DNA of 34,919 nucleotides from Acidobacteriota bacterium (lineage in GTDB: Bacteria; Acidobacteriota; Terriglobia; Bryobacterales; Bryobacteraceae): positions 1 through 34,919 of the forward strand of contig JAJYLS010000017.1 in assembly GCA_021787555.1 (NCBI GenBank), written 5' to 3'. The translations under genes were made by a program, and so were the position numbers. Shown here piece by piece: positions 23,971 to 33,285 of the stretch. The number at the start of each line of letters is the position of its first letter. Positions within the stretch are counted from its first letter, which is position 1. A model generated the notes under the pieces. That model searched no databases. It was not told where the DNA came from and worked only from the letters and a program-made list of their open reading frames with translations.

Positions 23971-26900
23971 GTGCCTTCGCTGAAATGCATCGTTGCGCTC
24001 GTGGTCTCCGCATCGCTGGCCGCTCTCTGGGGCCAGACCGGCCTGGGCCGGATTCAAGGCACCGTCACCGACCAGACCGGCGCCGTCATCCCGAACGCGA
24101 AGGTCGTCGCCCTTCACGTCGAAACCGGCAATGCTTTCGGTACAGCCACCAATAGCAACGGTTTCTTCATTTTCCCGTCGATGCAAATCGGCAAATACAC
24201 CGTCACGGCGGAATTGCCGGGGATGGAGAAGTGGCAAGGCGAATTGATCCTGGCGGCCGGGCAGCAGGCCGTGCTCGCGCCGCAACTGAGGGTCGGCGGC
24301 ACCGCCACGCAAGTCACCGTGGCGGGCGATGTGACCCCAGTTGTGACCACTACCAACCCCACCCTGGGCGCCACCCTCGACCGTGCCCGGATTGAGCAAC
24401 TGCCCGTCAACGGCCGCTACTTCTATAACCTGTTGGCGACGACCACGCCCGGCATGGAGAGCGGGGATTATGGCATCACAAACGCCCAGCCGTACGGTCT
24501 CCGCGACATGAGCACGAATTTCGTTCAGGACGGCGCCGCCATCAAGGACGCCGACACGGGCGCCGCTACCAGCCGCCCGCCCGGCATGGACACGATCCAG
24601 GAATTGCGCATGGAAACGAGCGTTCCCGATGCCAGATACGATTCTCCCGCCAACGTCATCATTTCCACTCGCAGCGGCACAAATCTGTGGCACGGCTCGC
24701 TGTTTTACACCGGCCGCAATAACGGTTGGGGCCTCGCCCGCAAGCGCCAGGATTTCTATAGCCAGGCGCCGCAATACATCCGCAACGAATATGGCGCCTC
24801 CTTCGGCGGCCCCGTTCGGATTCCGCATGTGTACAACGGCAAGGACCGCACCTTTTTCTTCGCCGCCTGGGAGCCTTATTCCCTCCGCAGCGGCGCGACC
24901 ATGAGCGCCCACCTTCCCACCGCGGCTATGGAGCAGGGCGATTTCAGCGGCTTGACCAACGGCGCCGGCCAGCCGGAGACGATGTACAATCCCTGGAGCA
25001 CCGGCACGAAGGCGCAAAATTATTCGCGCGAGCCCTATCCCGGCAACATCATTCCCGCTAGCGAGCTCAGTCCCTTGGCCGCATATTTCTTCAAGGTCCT
25101 CCCCCAGGCCAATCAGCCCGGCGTTAATCCCGCCGTCGCGGCCAACTATTTCGGCCCCCGCATGGACAAGGAGAACGACTGGACCTTCACCACCCGCATC
25201 GATCATCGCCTCAGCGACCGCGACCAGATCTTCGGCCGGTTCACTTACGGGCGCACGACCATCGCGGCCCAGCGCCCTAATAATCCCGTTCCCATCACCT
25301 CGGATAATTACTGGGACTATCAAACCTCGGGTACGGACCCCATGTTCACCATGGCGGTCAACTGGAACCACTCTTTCAGCCCGACGTTCTTTGTCGAGAC
25401 GCTGGCTACCGTCGAGCGCATCGATTGGAACTACGATATGGGCGCCGGCGAAGTCACCAGCAATATCTCGAACCAGCTCGGCATCCCCAATCCCTTTGGG
25501 CATGTTGGCGCCCCCAGCCTGACCAACATTGGCTTCGGCCTCTCCGCGAATGGCACCATCCCCCGCTTTGAAAACACGCGCCCGGTGACCGCCGAGCAGA
25601 ACTATTCCAAAGTTATAGGCCGGCATCAACTGGAATTCGGCTGGCGGGTCGAGCGCATGTTCCTGGATGTTCTTCCGGACCAACCGGCCGAAGGCACCAT
25701 CTCTTTCGCCAGTGCGGCCACCGGGCTTTACAATTCCGCCACCGGCACGGCCTATAACGCCTTCCCCCTCACCGGCGATGCCATCGCGAATTTCTATCTC
25801 GGAATCGCCGCTTCCTATTCCCAGACCGCCGCCGCGCCGCAGTCCGACCTGCGCTCCAACGAAATCTCCGGCTACGTCCAGGACAACTGGAAGGTCTCGT
25901 CGAACCTCACCCTCAACCTTGGGCTTCGCTATACCTTCCTCCAGCCCCTGATCGATTCCGCCACTAACGCGGACTTCGATTTTGCCAATCACGCCATCGT
26001 GCGCAATTCGACTCTTGACCAGTTACTGGCCGCGGGCGACACCACGCAGGGAATTCTCAATCAGTTCAACTCCATCGGTGTGAAGTTCGAAACCACGCAG
26101 CAAGCCGGCATGCCCAGCACTCTGGTGAACGTCGGCCAGCTCAATTTCGATCCCCGCGTGGGCTTCGCCTACAACTGGAAGATGGGCGGCCGCACCTCCG
26201 TTTTACGCGGCGGATTCGGATCTTACCGCTACAACCTCGGAACCCGGCTGTTCAACGTGCAGCGCGGGAATGCGCCGCTCCAGGGCACCGTGGCCTACAA
26301 CATCAGCTCCGCCAACAAATCGCCTGACGGTCTCGCCAATTATGCCCTGCGAAACGTCCCCACGGTCATCGCCGGCACCAACTCGGCCCTCAACGTGATC
26401 GATCCCAACGCCGCCAATGCGATCGGCCGCGGCGTCGCCATGAACGTCTTCGCCCCGAATCTACCCACCACGCTCGCGCGTGAATGGAATCTCACTTTCG
26501 AGACCGAGATCTTCAGCAAGACGCTGCTCCAGATCGCCTACGTGGGCACCGCCGGCCGCAACCTCGACCAAACCATTGCGTTCAATGGCCAGCCCAATAA
26601 CTATGTCTGGTACGTGACCACCGGCCAGCCGCTGCCAACCGGACAGTATGCCTCCGTCGCCCGCCGCGATTACGACCAGACTACTTACGGAAATATCAAC
26701 GAATACGCCCACACCGGTTACTCCAATTACAACGGCCTGACGGTACAGTTAGAGCACCGCTTTAATAACGGCATTGGGTTTCAGTGGTTCTACGTCCTGA
26801 GTAATACCATGTGGGTCGGCAGCGGGAAACAGATCCAGGCGGATAGCTCCCAGCTCCCCGATCCGGTTACCTTCTTCCCCGGCGCCGTCCCCTCCAATTT

Positions 26901-27660
26901 CGATGCCTACAACCGTTTCTACAACTACTCCCGCGACCCCTCCATTCCCCAGCACCGCATCAACTGGAACATGCTTTACGACCTGCCCGTGGGGCACGGG
27001 AAGAAGTGGCTGTCGAACTCGCACGGGCTGGTGGACCGTATCCTGGGAGGCTGGCAGATTGCCGCCATGAGTTCCATGAGCAGCCGCTTCATCACCCTCC
27101 CCACGAGCAACTGGGGATCCTTTGGCCAGATCCGCGTCTACGGAAACAAGTATCCGGTCCAGGATTGCCGCAGCGGCACCTGCTACGCCAGCTACTTATA
27201 CTGGAACGGTTACATCCCGGCCAACCAGATCAACACTCATAACGCCGCCGGCCAATGCAACTGCGTGTGCGGCGTGCCTTCGATTTACCAGCCCGCCGAC
27301 CAGCCGGTCTGGCCCTTCCCCGCCACGATCAATCCCAACGATCCCAACGCCAAGCTCTACGGAACCAATGACGTCTACGTTCCCATGCAGAACGGCAGCC
27401 AGCAACTCGTCGGGCTGGATACTGGTCTGAATCCCTGGATGAACCAGTACATGCCGGGCCCCTGGAGCTGGACCGTCGACGCCTCGGCTTTCAAGGTGAT
27501 TTCGATCAAGGAGCGTCTCCAACTCCGGTTCAACCTGGATGCCTTCAACGTCTTCAATATGCCCGGCACGCCGCTTCCCGCCGGCAATGGCCTCATCAGC
27601 CTGGAGACCTCGAACAACGCGCCGCGCGAGTTGCAGTGGACTGTGCGGCTGACCTGGTAG
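23971..27660 (+). CDS. TonB-dependent receptor, Oar-like with carboxypeptidase-regulatory-like domain
   Basis: A 1229-aa outer-membrane receptor. The GTG at 23971 with GAGGTGA upstream gives a Sec signal (MPSLKCIVALVVSASLAALW). The regulatory-like beta-sandwich follows ('GRIQGTVTDQTGAVIPNAKV'), then the plug ('IEQLPVNGRYFYNLLATT', 'NFVQDGAAIKDAD', 'ANVIISTRSGTNLWHGSLF') and a barrel of about 900 residues ending 'ELQWTVRLTW' with a terminal Trp. It differs clearly from the receptor at 16618-19830 (different plug sequence and DG motif), so the two probably take different ligands. A small Cys cluster near the end ('CRSGTCYASY' and 'CNCVCGVP') lies in an extracellular-loop-like region and is unusual for this family. 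It is followed by a truncated paralogue and a sulfatase. Confidence 0.93.
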   Translation: MPSLKCIVALVVSASLAALWGQTGLGRIQGTVTDQTGAVIPNAKVVALHVETGNAFGTATNSNGFFIFPSMQIGKYTVTAELPGMEKWQGELILAAGQQAVLAPQLRVGGTATQVTVAGDVTPVVTTTNPTLGATLDRARIEQLPVNGRYFYNLLATTTPGMESGDYGITNAQPYGLRDMSTNFVQDGAAIKDADTGAATSRPPGMDTIQELRMETSVPDARYDSPANVIISTRSGTNLWHGSLFYTGRNNGWGLARKRQDFYSQAPQYIRNEYGASFGGPVRIPHVYNGKDRTFFFAAWEPYSLRSGATMSAHLPTAAMEQGDFSGLTNGAGQPETMYNPWSTGTKAQNYSREPYPGNIIPASELSPLAAYFFKVLPQANQPGVNPAVAANYFGPRMDKENDWTFTTRIDHRLSDRDQIFGRFTYGRTTIAAQRPNNPVPITSDNYWDYQTSGTDPMFTMAVNWNHSFSPTFFVETLATVERIDWNYDMGAGEVTSNISNQLGIPNPFGHVGAPSLTNIGFGLSANGTIPRFENTRPVTAEQNYSKVIGRHQLEFGWRVERMFLDVLPDQPAEGTISFASAATGLYNSATGTAYNAFPLTGDAIANFYLGIAASYSQTAAAPQSDLRSNEISGYVQDNWKVSSNLTLNLGLRYTFLQPLIDSATNADFDFANHAIVRNSTLDQLLAAGDTTQGILNQFNSIGVKFETTQQAGMPSTLVNVGQLNFDPRVGFAYNWKMGGRTSVLRGGFGSYRYNLGTRLFNVQRGNAPLQGTVAYNISSANKSPDGLANYALRNVPTVIAGTNSALNVIDPNAANAIGRGVAMNVFAPNLPTTLAREWNLTFETEIFSKTLLQIAYVGTAGRNLDQTIAFNGQPNNYVWYVTTGQPLPTGQYASVARRDYDQTTYGNINEYAHTGYSNYNGLTVQLEHRFNNGIGFQWFYVLSNTMWVGSGKQIQADSSQLPDPVTFFPGAVPSNFDAYNRFYNYSRDPSIPQHRINWNMLYDLPVGHGKKWLSNSHGLVDRILGGWQIAAMSSMSSRFITLPTSNWGSFGQIRVYGNKYPVQDCRSGTCYASYLYWNGYIPANQINTHNAAGQCNCVCGVPSIYQPADQPVWPFPATINPNDPNAKLYGTNDVYVPMQNGSQQLVGLDTGLNPWMNQYMPGPWSWTVDASAFKVISIKERLQLRFNLDAFNVFNMPGTPLPAGNGLISLETSNNAPRELQWTVRLTW

Positions 27661-27749
27661 GACAGGCATTTAGCCGTCCGGCCTCCAGCCGCTTCGCCCT
27701 CTACTGAAACCCGGGGGCGGACGCCGATTCCCGCGCGTTGAACCTCGCC

Positions 27750-27778
27750 TTGACCCCGGGCTCACCTCTATTTAATAT
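27750..27778 (+). promoter_or_regulatory. Orphan promoter of the deleted TonB receptor paralogue
   Basis: TTGACC (27750-27755), a 17-base spacer and TAATAT (27773-27778), then six bases and ATCTTAA (27785-27791): the same geometry and same downstream box as the promoter at 23906-23947. A 12-base perfect palindrome ATATTTAAATAT overlaps the -10. Confidence 0.65.
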
Positions 27779-27825
27779 TTAAATATCTTAAAATCTTGAT
27801 CTACGTGCTCGTGGCCATAGAGTAC

Positions 27826-27927
27826 ATGCCCGGCACGCAACTCCCCGCCGATAACGGCCTCATGAGCCTGCGAAACTCGGCCCAAGCGGCACGCCAGTTG
27901 CAGTGGACCGCCCGGCTGTCCTGGTAG
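27826..27927 (+). pseudogene. C-terminal remnant of a second TonB receptor
   Basis: The 33 codons MPGTQLPADNGLMSL...QLQWTARLSW-stop match the last 33 residues of the preceding receptor (27559-27660) at 22 of 33 positions by eye, including the terminal aromatic. Similarity continues about 16 bases past the stop (CAG..., TTAGCCG). The body of the gene, over 3 kb in a normal receptor, is missing, but a promoter just upstream is kept. The remainder of the 366-base gap between 27661 and 28026 holds only this relic and its promoter. Confidence 0.8.
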
Positions 27928-28026
27928 GGCAGACGCTTAGCCGGGCTTCCCAACCGTCGGGAACGCGCCGGTCATCCAGGATGGGTTGCCGCTGATTTAT
28001 AGTGATGGGAGGCACGGGAGGCCGAC

Positions 28027-29667
28027 TTGACAAGGCGAACATTCTTTCAAACTACAGGTGCGCTGGCCGCAAGTGAAGCGGCGCTGGCGCAAACGAGCGG
28101 CGGGCAGCGGCAGGCTGCTAGCGGGCGCAAGCCGAATATCCTGATCTTCATGCCCGACCAGCAGAACGGCGCCACCGTTCTGCCGGGCTCCGGCTGCATT
28201 ACCCCCAACCTGGACCGCTTTGCGTCGCAAGGCGTCCGGTTCACCCATACGTTCTGTCCTGCTCCGCATTGCTGCCCGTCGCGCGCCAGTTTCCAGAGCG
28301 GCGTGTACCCCAGCGAGCACGGGATATTCAACAACGTCGATACCGACACGGCAATCCACGCCAACCCCTACCCGGGCGTGAAGTTTTTCAGCGAAGCGCT
28401 GCACGGCGCGGGATACCAACTGTCCTATTCGGGCAAGTGGCACGTGGCCCGCGACCAGTTCCCGGAGGACCGCGGATGGAAAGATCTCAATCCCAAGTCC
28501 AAGGCTTATCAACCGGGCGGGCGGAGGAAACGGGACACCTGGGCCGACGCGCGGACTGAGATGCAGGAGCGTCAGGCGCGCCGTGCGGGAGAAGTGCTGC
28601 GCCCCGGCTGGGGGAACCTCCAGTTGTACGGAGCGTTTCCCCCGCGCGGTCCGCACGGATATGAGGGTATCTCGGACTACGAGATCGTCCACCGCGGCGT
28701 GGAAGCGTTGCCCGGCCTGGCCGCCGGAAGCGCTCCCTGGTGCCTGATGGTCTCGAACAGCGGCGGCCACGACCGCTACGTGGTTCCCCAGAACTTCATC
28801 GACATGTACCGGTCCCGGACGGCCGCGCTTCCGCCCAGCTTTCGCGACACGCTGGAAGACAAGCCGCGCATCTACCAGCGCATGCGCTATCAGTACTGGT
28901 CGCAGATCAGCGACGACGAAGTGCGCGCCAGCATCACCCACTACTGGGCCAAGCTGACCATGCAGGACGCCTTGTTCGGGCTGCTGCTGGATGCGCTGGA
29001 GAAATCCGGGCAGGCGGATAACACCATCGTGATCTACGTCTCCGACCACGGCGATTACGCCGGCGCGCACGGTGTCTGGGCGAAAGGCGTTCCCAGTTTC
29101 CGCGAGGCGTACCACATCCCCTGCATCATCCGCTGGCCGCGCGGAACGGTCCGGCCCGGGCGCAACGTGGAGGCCTTCGTCTCGACCGTGGATTTCGCGC
29201 CCACCATTCTGGACGCCGCCGGGGTGCAGCCGCTGGCGCCCATGTCCGGCTCCAGCCTGCTGCCATGGCTGCGCGGGGAGACGCCCGCGAACTGGAAAGA
29301 TGCCGTCCAGACGCAGCTCAACGGCGTGGAGTTGTACTACACGCAGCGCATCGTCATGACTAAGGAGCATAAGTACGTCTACAACGGCTTCGATTTCGAC
29401 GAGCTATACGACCTGCGCCAGGACCCGCACGAAATAGTGAACCTGGCGTTCCCAGACGTGAAGCGGTCGCGGGCCAGGGTCGAAGAGGGCAATGGACTGG
29501 GCAACCGGCCCGATGTGCCCTGGCCGCCGCTCGCCCCGGACCTGGCCGAGGTGCGGCGGGACATGCTCGAGCGCATGTGGAAGTTCGCGCGGGAGCACAA
29601 AGACCAGATCTTCAATCCTTACCTGACGGTGGCCATGGCGCCGCTGGGACCGGGCATCGGGATATAG
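28027..29667 (+). CDS. Type I sulfatase with Tat-type signal
   Basis: A 546-aa formylglycine-dependent sulfatase. The start is TTG at 28027, supported by a GGGAGG ribosome-binding site five bases before it (28016-28021) and by the Tat-type leader MTRRTFFQTTGAL. Motifs: 'KPNILIFMPDQQNG', 'ITPNLDRFASQGV', the FGly-site CCPSR with C82 ('HCCPSRASFQSG'), 'SYSGKWHVARD', 'IVIYVSDHGDYAGAHGVWAKG' and 'FREAYHIPCIIRWP'. All catalytic elements are present, including the canonical C-x-P-S-R. It follows the receptor and its relic and so probably belongs to the same glycan-uptake function. The sulfated substrate cannot be read from sequence. Confidence 0.92.
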   Translation: MTRRTFFQTTGALAASEAALAQTSGGQRQAASGRKPNILIFMPDQQNGATVLPGSGCITPNLDRFASQGVRFTHTFCPAPHCCPSRASFQSGVYPSEHGIFNNVDTDTAIHANPYPGVKFFSEALHGAGYQLSYSGKWHVARDQFPEDRGWKDLNPKSKAYQPGGRRKRDTWADARTEMQERQARRAGEVLRPGWGNLQLYGAFPPRGPHGYEGISDYEIVHRGVEALPGLAAGSAPWCLMVSNSGGHDRYVVPQNFIDMYRSRTAALPPSFRDTLEDKPRIYQRMRYQYWSQISDDEVRASITHYWAKLTMQDALFGLLLDALEKSGQADNTIVIYVSDHGDYAGAHGVWAKGVPSFREAYHIPCIIRWPRGTVRPGRNVEAFVSTVDFAPTILDAAGVQPLAPMSGSSLLPWLRGETPANWKDAVQTQLNGVELYYTQRIVMTKEHKYVYNGFDFDELYDLRQDPHEIVNLAFPDVKRSRARVEEGNGLGNRPDVPWPPLAPDLAEVRRDMLERMWKFAREHKDQIFNPYLTVAMAPLGPGIGI

Positions 29668-29686
29668 CGGCGCGCGGTCGGTACCC

Positions 29687-31270
29687 ATGGATTTCGATCG
29701 CCTCGGCCGACTCATCGCGCTGCGCTACAAGCTGATGTGGGCGCGTACCCGCACCCGCAACGGAAAGATCGCGCTGTTCTTCACCGGGTATCTGCTGTTC
29801 ATCCTGGTATCGGTGGCGCTCTGGGCGGGCGGCCTGGGCGCCGCGGTCGTGGCGGTGCGTTCCGGCAAGGCACAACTGGTGGCCGACGCCGCGCTCACCG
29901 GCCTGTATTTCCAGGCCGTCATGATGGCCGTCATGCTCGGCTTCGGCATGAACACCATCTTCTCGGATTACGAGCTGCGGCGTTATCCCGTCCGCGCGCG
30001 CGAGCGTTGGCTGGCGCGGCACTTGATCGGCATGGTCGATCCGTTCTGGCTGCTGGTGCTCGCGCTGGAACTCGGCTTGGCCGCGGGCCTGTACGTCCTC
30101 GGCGCCGTGTCGCTGGCGGCCGCTTTCTTCGCGGTCCTGGTGCTGTTCGCCGGGAATTACCTGCTGGCGCGCTTCATCGGCCTGGCGCTGGAACGGCTCA
30201 TGCAGCGGAAATCCGGATCGATCGTCGCCATGGCGGGAATCATTGCGCTGAGCCTTCTGCCCAGCACCCTCGGCACCATGCTGCGCAATAATCCCGAGCG
30301 CGTGGCTGCCCTGCTGCGCGTGGCCGCCGCCACCCCCATGTTCGGCGCGGCGGCCACGATGACGCGCAGCGGCGCCGCGGCGGCCCGCGGCATGGCGCTC
30401 GAAACCGCCTGGCTGCTGGCCTTCCTCGCCGCGCTGGTGGCGCTCGAACGGCGTCCCGCGAAGGCCGCGCTCGCCGTGGCCGCCTCCGCCTTGCGCTGGC
30501 AGGGCGGTTGCGAACGCGCCGCCGCCTTCCTGCCACCGGGCCCAGGAGGCGCGCCCGCGCCGCTGGTGGCGCATTGGCTCCGCTTCATTATCCGCAACAA
30601 TCGCTTCCGGGCACTGTACGCCATGTCGCTGCCACTGGCCGCGTTTCTCACCTTCCAACTGGGGCGCCGCGGCGGCGAGCGCCTGTTCCTGGCCGCCTTG
30701 AGCGCCATGCCGCTGGTCGGTTTCCTGGGCTCCTCGCGGTTCGCCGTCAACCTGTTCGGATACACCGGCGGCGGTTTCCGCCGCTTGTTCCTGCTTCCCA
30801 CGGATCCCGCCGCGCCGCTCCGCGCGGCCAGTTACGCGGCCCTGCTGTTGGGAATGCCGCTGGTTCCCGTGGCCGTGATCGCCTGGATTGTCCTGGCACC
30901 CGTGCCGTTCGACCCACGCCAGGTGTTCATGCTGCTGGCCGCCGGTTTTGGCGGCCTGTTCGCCTTCGGCGGGCTGGGCCTGTGGGCGAGCATCCTCGGC
31001 CCGCGCCGCGGCAATTACTATAGCGGCCTGGGCAACGACCTCTCGCTCGCCGGCAACGTCGTCCTGATCGGCTGGACGCTGGTCTCGCTCATGCTCCCCA
31101 CCGTGCTCCACAAGACCGCACCCTTCACAGTGGCGCCCGAGAACTGGTGGCTGGCCGCGGCGGCCGTGCTGGTCGCCGCGCTATTCTATCGGGTGTCCCT
31201 GCGGTCGGCCGGCGCCCTGTTCGTCGCCCGGCGCGAACGGCTTCTGGCCGTAGTGGAAGGTAGAGCATGA
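29687..31270 (+). CDS. ABC exporter permease, multi-pass
   Basis: A 527-aa integral membrane protein with about a dozen hydrophobic helices (examples: '[19 protein letters not shown]', '[19 protein letters not shown]', '[19 protein letters not shown]'). It has no signal peptide; the N-terminus is basic and cytoplasmic ([20 protein letters not shown]). It partners the ATPase that starts in an ATGA overlap at its end, so the two form one ABC-2-like exporter. It begins 19 bases after the sulfatase stop and may be co-transcribed. No close family name can be given; substrate unknown. Confidence 0.82.
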   Translation: MDFDRLGRLIALRYKLMWARTRTRNGKIALFFTGYLLFILVSVALWAGGLGAAVVAVRSGKAQLVADAALTGLYFQAVMMAVMLGFGMNTIFSDYELRRYPVRARERWLARHLIGMVDPFWLLVLALELGLAAGLYVLGAVSLAAAFFAVLVLFAGNYLLARFIGLALERLMQRKSGSIVAMAGIIALSLLPSTLGTMLRNNPERVAALLRVAAATPMFGAAATMTRSGAAAARGMALETAWLLAFLAALVALERRPAKAALAVAASALRWQGGCERAAAFLPPGPGGAPAPLVAHWLRFIIRNNRFRALYAMSLPLAAFLTFQLGRRGGERLFLAALSAMPLVGFLGSSRFAVNLFGYTGGGFRRLFLLPTDPAAPLRAASYAALLLGMPLVPVAVIAWIVLAPVPFDPRQVFMLLAAGFGGLFAFGGLGLWASILGPRRGNYYSGLGNDLSLAGNVVLIGWTLVSLMLPTVLHKTAPFTVAPENWWLAAAAVLVAALFYRVSLRSAGALFVARRERLLAVVEGRA

Positions 31271-32052
31271 CGCCCGAGCCGCGCGATTCCGCCATCCGCA
31301 TCTCGAACCTGGTCAAGAAGTACGGCGACACCGTAGCGGTCGAGGACCTCTCCCTCTCCGTGCGCCCGGGCTCGATGTTCGGCTTTCTCGGGCCCAACGG
31401 CTCCGGCAAGAGCACCACCATCGGCTGCCTCACCGGCCTGCTCGATCCCACGGCCGGGCACATCGAAATCCTCGGCCGGTCTTTCTCCACCGAGAGCGCC
31501 GATCTCAAGCGCCGCATGGGCGTGATGCCCGAAACGCTGGGCCTGTTCGACCCGCTCTACGCCCACGAATTCCTGGCTTTCGTCGGCCGCATGTTCGGCC
31601 TCGACGAAGCGACCACGCGCCGGCGCGCTTCCGAACTGCTGGAAGCGCTCGATCTTTCGGGCACCTCCAAGACCCTCGCCGAATTCAGCACCGGCATGCG
31701 CAAGCGGGCGGCTTTCGCCGCGGCGGTGATCCATTCCCCCGACGTGCTGTTCCTCGACGAGCCTTTCGAGAGCATCGATCCCGCCGGCGCGGCCCTCATG
31801 AAGCAATGGCTCCGCCGCTTCACCGACCAGGGCCGCACCGTCTTCATCACCAGCCACGTGCTGGAGACGGTGGAGCGCCTGTGCCACGAGGTGGCCATCA
31901 TCACTAAGCCCGGCAAGCTGGTTTGGCAGGGCGACATCACGGTGCTGGCCAACGACGGCGCGATCCATTGCGACGGCCACGAGTTCCGCGCGCTCGAACC
32001 GCTCTTCCTGCACCTCACCGGCGAGCGCTACGCGGACTTGAACTGGCTGTGA
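31267..32052 (+). CDS. ABC exporter ATP-binding protein
   Basis: A 261-aa ATPase of the ABC-2/drug-and-lipid-export type. Walker A is GPNGSGKST (K48), the Q-loop region is '[14 protein letters not shown]' (Q replaced by E, as in some exporters of this class), the signature is 'EFSTGMRKR', Walker B is '[13 protein letters not shown]' and the H-loop is '[12 protein letters not shown]'. ATGA overlap with the permease. The EPFESID signature is common in acidobacterial and actinobacterial exporters of unassigned substrate. Confidence 0.9.
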   Translation: MTPEPRDSAIRISNLVKKYGDTVAVEDLSLSVRPGSMFGFLGPNGSGKSTTIGCLTGLLDPTAGHIEILGRSFSTESADLKRRMGVMPETLGLFDPLYAHEFLAFVGRMFGLDEATTRRRASELLEALDLSGTSKTLAEFSTGMRKRAAFAAAVIHSPDVLFLDEPFESIDPAGAALMKQWLRRFTDQGRTVFITSHVLETVERLCHEVAIITKPGKLVWQGDITVLANDGAIHCDGHEFRALEPLFLHLTGERYADLNWL

Positions 32053-32107
32053 GCCGTGCCGTTCGCCAGGGCCGCCGGCTGAAGCAGGCGGCACGGGTCA
32101 AGCCCAA

Positions 32108-32483
32108 TTCTATTCCCTTCAGGCACGGCCCCAGGTGGGGCAGGCGAATTCCACGCGCACCATTGCCTCGCTCAACCAGGGCGGGCTGTCGCTGCCGGAC
32201 CGCGCGTATTATCTGAAGACCGATCCCAAGTCGGTCGAGATCCGGCAGCATTTCGTCCAGCACATGAAGAACATGTTCCAGCTTGCCGGTGATCCGCCGG
32301 AAGCCGCGGCCGCCAAGGCGCAGGCGGCACTCGATCTCGAGACCATGATCCCTGACCAATCCCCATTCGCCGGGCCGCTACCGCGTGAACGGCACGCTCC
32401 AAAACATGCCGGAATTCGAAAAGGCATTCGCGTGCAAAGCAGGCCAGCCCATGGTCAGCCAAAACGCCTGCCGCGTCTGGTAA
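32108..32483 (+). pseudogene. M13 (neprilysin-like) metallopeptidase, internally deleted and frameshifted
   Basis: Two pieces of an M13 peptidase are joined. Piece A (about 32108-32360, frame 2) reads 'STRTIASLNQGGLSLPDR' then 'AYYLKTDPKSVEIRQHFVQH' and 'LAGDPPEAAAAKAQAALDLE', matching the N-terminal alpha-helical domain. Piece B (about 32358-32483, frame 3) reads 'NPHSPGRYRVNGTLQNMPEF' and 'CKAGQPMVSQNACRVW', the canonical C-terminus, ending in TAA. Everything between is lost, including the zinc HExxH and the ENxxD motif (several hundred residues), and the junction shifts the frame. The 5' part is also gone. It fills the 466-base gap before the lipoprotein gene. Confidence 0.85.
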
Positions 32484-32518
32484 GAGTCGGCGCCGGCCAC
32501 CGCCAGGTACAGAGAATG

Positions 32519-33064
32519 TCAATCTCTCTTTTCGCCAGGGCCCGGGATAACGACATCCGGCGTCTCGGCACTGAAGGAGAGGGGGATGTCGATGAGAGCG
32601 GCGCGCTCGCCATTCTCATCGGTGACGCGGATCCTGTAATGGCGGGGCGGGACGTCGAAAACCACGTTGCCCTGGGCGGCTTCAGCAGGCTTGACGGCGA
32701 CCAGATAACCCATCCATTGCGGCACCTGATCGCCGTTGCTGACCTCCCGATAGGTATTGCCGTTGTCGTCCTGGACGGTGAAGTTGGGAATAATGGTCTG
32801 GTTGCCGCCGCTATTGCCGGCGCTCATGCGGACCAGAAAAAAACGGTTCTGGGGGATACGGGCGCCGGACCCCTGGCCGAGCTGCATCAGCCACCTGGTT
32901 TCGAAAACCGTGTAGATGAGGTGGCCGACCTGCACCTTTTCGCCCATGGGATGCGTGCGCGCAGGGATGATCGGGCCGGACGAAAGCGAGGGAGTGGAAC
33001 AGGCACTCAGCATCACGGCGACGGAAACAGCCGCTAAGGCTATGCAGAAAGACGGGGGGCGCAT
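32519..33064 (-). CDS. Lipoprotein with DUF4352-like domain
   Basis: A 181-aa exported lipoprotein. The ATG at 33064 starts a signal peptide ending in the lipobox LSAC (C22): 'MRPPSFCIALAAVSVAVMLS' then AC. The mature part has the DUF4352/telokin-like pattern: 'HPMGEKVQVGHLIYTVFETR', 'FFLVRMSAGNSGGNQTIIPN', 'FTVQDDNGNTYREV' and 'VVFDVPPRHYRIRV', an immunoglobulin-like beta-sandwich. Role unknown; related proteins are surface or periplasmic adhesion or stress proteins. It is downstream of the REP-like hairpin and the sigma-factor cluster on the same strand. Confidence 0.75.
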   Translation of the reverse strand: MRPPSFCIALAAVSVAVMLSACSTPSLSSGPIIPARTHPMGEKVQVGHLIYTVFETRWLMQLGQGSGARIPQNRFFLVRMSAGNSGGNQTIIPNFTVQDDNGNTYREVSNGDQVPQWMGYLVAVKPAEAAQGNVVFDVPPRHYRIRVTDENGERAALIDIPLSFSAETPDVVIPGPGEKRD

Positions 33065-33121
33065 TGTGAGTCCAGTTCCTATTCTCAACACGCCGTCGGG
33101 CGGGTGTCAACCAGGGCCGGG

Positions 33122-33282
33122 CCCTAGCAGCCCGCGACAAAACTCGTCGAGTCGGAAAAGCGGGGACTGGCTCCGAAATTCCGCGTCACTAACCCGCTGA
33201 AAACAGAACACACCTCCCCGCGGAATTTCGGTGCCTGTACCCGGTTTTCCAGGGCACTCACTTCTACCATGGGCTGCTAGGG
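33122..33282. repeat. REP-like / MITE-like long imperfect hairpin
   Basis: Bases 33122-33133 and 33271-33282 are a perfect 12-base inverted pair (CCCTAGCAGCCC / GGGCTGCTAGGG). On the same symmetry axis, 33173-33185 and 33219-33231 are a perfect 13-base pair (CCGAAATTCCGCG), and further paired blocks (54-59/45-50 and 61-64/40-43 in the 33100-33200 numbering) lie between. The loop is about 33 bases. Each arm carries an inverted copy of a motif of about 22 bases ending in CCCGGTTTTCC or CCCGCTTTTCC, the layout of a paired REP (BIME-like) element. It contains no gene and fills the gap between the lipoprotein and the CpxP-like gene. Confidence 0.7.
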
Positions 33283-33285
33283 GGC

